Positions 13,731 to 15,950 of a stretch of 15,950 nucleotides of DNA are shown in pieces. Every line of letters starts with the position of its first letter. Within the stretch, counting starts at the first letter, position 1. The notes beneath the pieces are model-generated. The model ran no database searches and had not been told where the DNA came from. It saw nothing but the letters and a program-made list of their open reading frames with translations. Made by a program: the position numbers and the translations under genes. This DNA is from Gallionellales bacterium CG03_land_8_20_14_0_80_55_15 (lineage in GTDB: Bacteria; Pseudomonadota; Gammaproteobacteria; Burkholderiales; Gallionellaceae), in NCBI GenBank assembly GCA_002780675.1, contig PEUR01000222.1:1-15950 (forward strand), given 5' to 3'.

Positions 13731-13901
13731 TTAAGGAAGCACTGATTTATTCGTCATTGATGAAACTACCAGCCAATCCACTAAGCCAGCAAGCTGGCAA
13801 GTGGCTGGTTATCCGGCGAAGGCCGGAATCCAGTGCTTTGATTAAAAATGGTTTCCGCTTTTGCGAAAACGACAAAATCGAATAAATCAGCATCTCCTTA
13901 A
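13731..13901. mobile_element. 171-bp MITE-like element with internal hairpin repeats
   Basis: The ends TTAAGGA.. then CTGATTTATTCG (13731-13753) and CGAATAAATCAG.. then TCCTTAA (13879-13901) are inverted: 12 + 7 bases identical around four mismatches. Inside are an inverted array (CCAGCC near 13770, GCCAGC-AA-GCTGGC at 13785-13798, GTGGCTGG at 13801-13808) and CCGGCGAAGGCCGGAATCCAG (13813-13833), a motif common in dispersed bacterial repeats. There is no transposase and no clear target duplication. It lies between msrA and arsS. Confidence 0.7.
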
Positions 13902-13949
13902 GTCTGGATGAACGGAATTTTATGCATTTTCTCGCCGTGTGTAAGAAAC

Positions 13950-13974
13950 CTCGGCTTTGCTTCGACTAGCCGAG
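13950..13974 (+). promoter_or_regulatory. Stem-loop upstream of arsS
   Basis: CTCGGCT (13950-13956) and AGCCGAG (13968-13974) pair perfectly around an 11-base loop, 27 bases before the arsS ATG (14001). It could be a leader structure of the arsS operon or a weak transcript end for msrBA; no T-run follows. Confidence 0.4.
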
Positions 13975-14000
13975 CAAGCATTCAATCATCAGGAAATACC

Positions 14001-14987
14001 ATGCACGCCACCTTCCCTTTGCTGCAAGCCACCGATTTTCCCGTCATTCGTCGTCATGCGCTGGAAATTCTGCAAGTCAATCTGGGTTACAAGTGCAACA
14101 TGAGTTGCGTGCATTGCCACGTTAATGCGGGACCCAGTCGCACTGAGATGATGGATAGCGAGACGCTGGCGCTGATACCGGAGGTGCTGGCGGCGCGCGC
14201 TTTGCACACGCTGGATTTGACCGGTGGCGCGCCGGAATTGCATGAAGCGTTTCGCTGGTTGGTGCGTGCAGCGCGTGCGCAGGATTGCAAAGTGATAGAC
14301 CGCTGTAACCTGACTATCCTGTTCGAGCCGGGGCAGGAAGATTTAGCCGAATTCCTGGCGGAGCAACAGGTTGAGATCGTTGCTTCACTTCCGTGCTACT
14401 CGCTGGAAAATGTGGACAAACAGCGCGGCAAAGGCACGTTCGACAAGAGCATCCTCGCGCTGCAAAAATTAAATGCGCTGGGCTATGGTCTACCCAACAC
14501 AGGGTTGGTGCTCAATCTGGTGTTTAACCCGCAAGGCGCGTCATTGCCGCCCGACCAAGCCACGCTCGAAGCGGACTACAAGCGTGAATTGTTGCAGCAC
14601 TTCGGCATCTACTTCAACCAACTGTTGGCGATTACCAATATGCCGATTCAACGCTTCGGCTCGATGCTGATTTCCAAAGGCCAGTTCAACGATTACCTGC
14701 GTTTGCTGCACGAGAACTTTGCCGCCGCCAATCTGGCGACGGTAATGTGCCGCAATCTGGTCAGTGTGGACTGGCAGGGTTTTCTCTATGATTGTGATTT
14801 CAATCAGCAGCTTGGACTCGCTTTACCGAGCAGTGGACGGCCACACTTGCGGGATTTGTTGCAACAAAACATAGCGGGTCAGGCGATTCGCGTGGCGGAT
14901 CATTGCTATGGCTGTACCGCTGGGCAGGGCAGCAGCTGCGGCGGCGCACTCAAGGATGAATCGCAGCTACAAGGATGTGCGGCATGA
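14001..14987 (+). CDS. arsS: Arsenosugar biosynthesis-type radical SAM protein ArsS
   Basis: A 328-residue radical SAM enzyme. The 4Fe-4S/SAM cysteines are in YKCNMSCVHCHVNAGP (Cys32, Cys36, Cys39; CxxxCxxC). The body has DLTGGAPEL (72-80), DRCNLTILFEPG and LPCYSLENVDKQRGKGTFDKSI, all typical of the ArsS family, and the C-terminal Cys-rich end HCYGCTAGQGSSCGGAL (301-317). In some relatives the end is a selenoprotein; here the codon of Cys313 is TGC. ArsS acts in arsenosugar biosynthesis after arsenic methylation. The start is ATG 14001 with AGGAA upstream; a longer frame from 13908 has no ribosome site and reads through the stem-loop. The stop overlaps the next gene (ATGA). No ArsM is in the window; it may lie beyond the edge. 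Confidence 0.92.
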   Translation: MHATFPLLQATDFPVIRRHALEILQVNLGYKCNMSCVHCHVNAGPSRTEMMDSETLALIPEVLAARALHTLDLTGGAPELHEAFRWLVRAARAQDCKVIDRCNLTILFEPGQEDLAEFLAEQQVEIVASLPCYSLENVDKQRGKGTFDKSILALQKLNALGYGLPNTGLVLNLVFNPQGASLPPDQATLEADYKRELLQHFGIYFNQLLAITNMPIQRFGSMLISKGQFNDYLRLLHENFAAANLATVMCRNLVSVDWQGFLYDCDFNQQLGLALPSSGRPHLRDLLQQNIAGQAIRVADHCYGCTAGQGSSCGGALKDESQLQGCAA

Positions 14988-15950
14988 AGCGCGCATTACT
15001 CATGCTGTTGGTGACAGGCCTGGTTGTCAGCTTCTTCGCCTTCGATCTGAATCATTACCTGACGCTGGAGGCACTCAAGCACAGCCAGAGCGATTTCGCC
15101 GAACTCAGGGCACAGTCGCCGAGGCTGGTTGCCGGAATTTTCTTTGTGCTGTATGTGCTCGCCACGGCGTTATCTTTGCCGGGCGCGGTCATTCTGACGC
15201 TGGCGGCGGGCGCGCTGTTCGGTCTGGCGGTGGGGATGTTGCTGGTGTCGTTCGCCTCCAGCATCGGTGCGACGCTGGCTTTTTTGGCCTCGCGTTTTGT
15301 GTTGCGCGATGCCGTGCAACGGCGTTTTGGCGACCGTCTGAAAACGATTAACGACGGGGTTGCCAGGGATGGCGCGCTGTATCTGTTCACGCTGCGTCTG
15401 GTGCCGATCTTTCCGTTCTTTCTCATCAATCTGTTGATGGGGCTGACGACCCTGCGCGCGCGCACTTTTTACTGGGTGAGCCAGGTCGGCATGTTGGCGG
15501 GTACGCTGGTGTTCGTGAATGCGGGCACACAGTTGGCACAACTCCAAAGCCTGTCCGGCATTCTGTCGCCGGGATTGTTGTTCTCGTTTGTTTTATTGGG
15601 GCTATTTCCCCTGCTCGCGAAAAAAATGACCGCCTGGCTGCAAGCTCGGCGCGTTTATGCCAGATGGCAACGTCCCGCCAGATTTGACCGCAATCTGATC
15701 GTTATCGGCGGCGGGGCGGCGGGGCTGGTGTCGGCTTATATCGCGGCGGTAGTGAAAGCTAAAGTGACGCTGATCGAGGCACACAAGATGGGCGGCGATT
15801 GCCTGAACTATGGCTGTGTGCCAAGCAAGGCGCTCATCAAGAGTGCAAAACTCGCGCACCAGATGCGTCACGCCGAACATTACGGCTTGAATGCGACGAT
15901 ACCCGATTTCAGCTTCCGCGAGGTGATGGCGCGCGTGCATCGCGTGATCG
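14984..15950 (+). CDS. TVP38/DedA-like membrane domain fused to FAD disulfide oxidoreductase (3' cut by window edge)
   Basis: 322 complete codons visible. An N-terminal helix (residues 4-21) is followed by a TVP38/TMEM64 (SNARE-associated) domain with helices near 49-65, 66-103, 130-155 and 165-180; hallmarks are SLPGAVILTLAAGALFG and LRLVPIFPFFLINLLMG. A last membrane segment is at 195-212. From about 235 a mercuric-reductase/dihydrolipoamide-dehydrogenase-type domain begins: LIVIGGGAAGLVSAYIA (238-254), MGGDCLNYGCVPSKALI (269-285) with redox Cys273/Cys278. It is a membrane-anchored disulfide oxidoreductase, probably cytosolic active site. The start ATG overlaps arsS by four bases with AAGGAT upstream, so the two are coupled. 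Substrate unknown; context suggests arsenic/thiol chemistry (inference). The NAD and dimer domains lie beyond the edge. Confidence 0.92.
   Translation, partial: MKRALLMLLVTGLVVSFFAFDLNHYLTLEALKHSQSDFAELRAQSPRLVAGIFFVLYVLATALSLPGAVILTLAAGALFGLAVGMLLVSFASSIGATLAFLASRFVLRDAVQRRFGDRLKTINDGVARDGALYLFTLRLVPIFPFFLINLLMGLTTLRARTFYWVSQVGMLAGTLVFVNAGTQLAQLQSLSGILSPGLLFSFVLLGLFPLLAKKMTAWLQARRVYARWQRPARFDRNLIVIGGGAAGLVSAYIAAVVKAKVTLIEAHKMGGDCLNYGCVPSKALIKSAKLAHQMRHAEHYGLNATIPDFSFREVMARVHRVI

Noticed and set aside
13908..14000. Upstream extension of arsS by 31 codons
   Set aside because: It reads through a perfect stem-loop, lacks a ribosome site, and the family N-terminus starts near ATG 14001.
1..15950. 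CRISPR array, tRNA, rRNA or intact IS transposase
   Set aside because: No regularly spaced direct repeats, no cloverleaf or rRNA-like sequence recognised by reading, and no DDE or similar transposase frame; only non-autonomous repeat elements were found.

Overview
The window looks like chromosomal DNA of a betaproteobacterium, most likely from the Gallionellaceae/Nitrosomonadales group. This is inferred from overall protein style, moderate-to-high GC, the minD-minE pair, small cytochrome P460-type and NrtS-type proteins, and the many short palindromic repeats. It cannot be proven by eye. No rRNA, tRNA or CRISPR array was seen, and no complete transposase gene.

Layout. The 3' part of minD and all of minE (1-981, +) are the end of a division-site operon. 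A 343-base gap follows, holding a perfect AT-rich hairpin and a 160-base MITE-like element that ends a few bases before a PatB/MalY-type C-S lyase gene (1325-2494, +). Convergent to it is a tightly coupled minus-strand operon (5919 down to 2496): DUF427 protein, EgtB, EgtD and an EamA-family transporter, i.e. ergothioneine biosynthesis. A gap with two palindromic repeats (5920-6261) separates this from an AhpD-like peroxidase-related gene (6262-6843, -) and an HxlR regulator (7045-7377, -). The regulator is divergent from a secreted P460-family c-type cytochrome (7485-7970, +). A second MITE with perfect 17-base ends sits exactly at the stop codon of that cytochrome gene.

An AraC regulator (8270-9184, -) is divergent from an overlapping four-gene operon (9340-11527, +): a SelD-N-terminal-type FAD oxidoreductase, NrtS, an ECF-like sigma factor and a small zinc-finger anti-sigma candidate. 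Convergent to this is a YiiX-type cysteine hydrolase (11568-12368, -). Next come exported methionine sulfoxide reductases MsrB (Tat signal) and MsrA (Sec signal), overlapping by 4 bases, then a third MITE-like element. The window ends with arsS (radical SAM, arsenosugar biosynthesis type) overlapping a membrane TVP38/FAD-disulfide oxidoreductase fusion that runs off the edge.

How it fits together. The content leans to redox and thiol/sulfur/arsenic stress: ergothioneine, periplasmic Met-sulfoxide repair, heme P460, peroxidase-like CMD protein, ArsS and a sigma/anti-sigma pair. The most interesting points are: (1) the C-S lyase beside egtB-egtD could supply the missing EgtE step; (2) a mobile palindromic repeat is translated in frame inside EgtB; (3) three unrelated MITE-like elements sit precisely at gene boundaries; (4) a compact sigma/anti-sigma/NrtS/FAD oxidoreductase operon shares its upstream region with an AraC regulator and has facing TGTAAG motifs.
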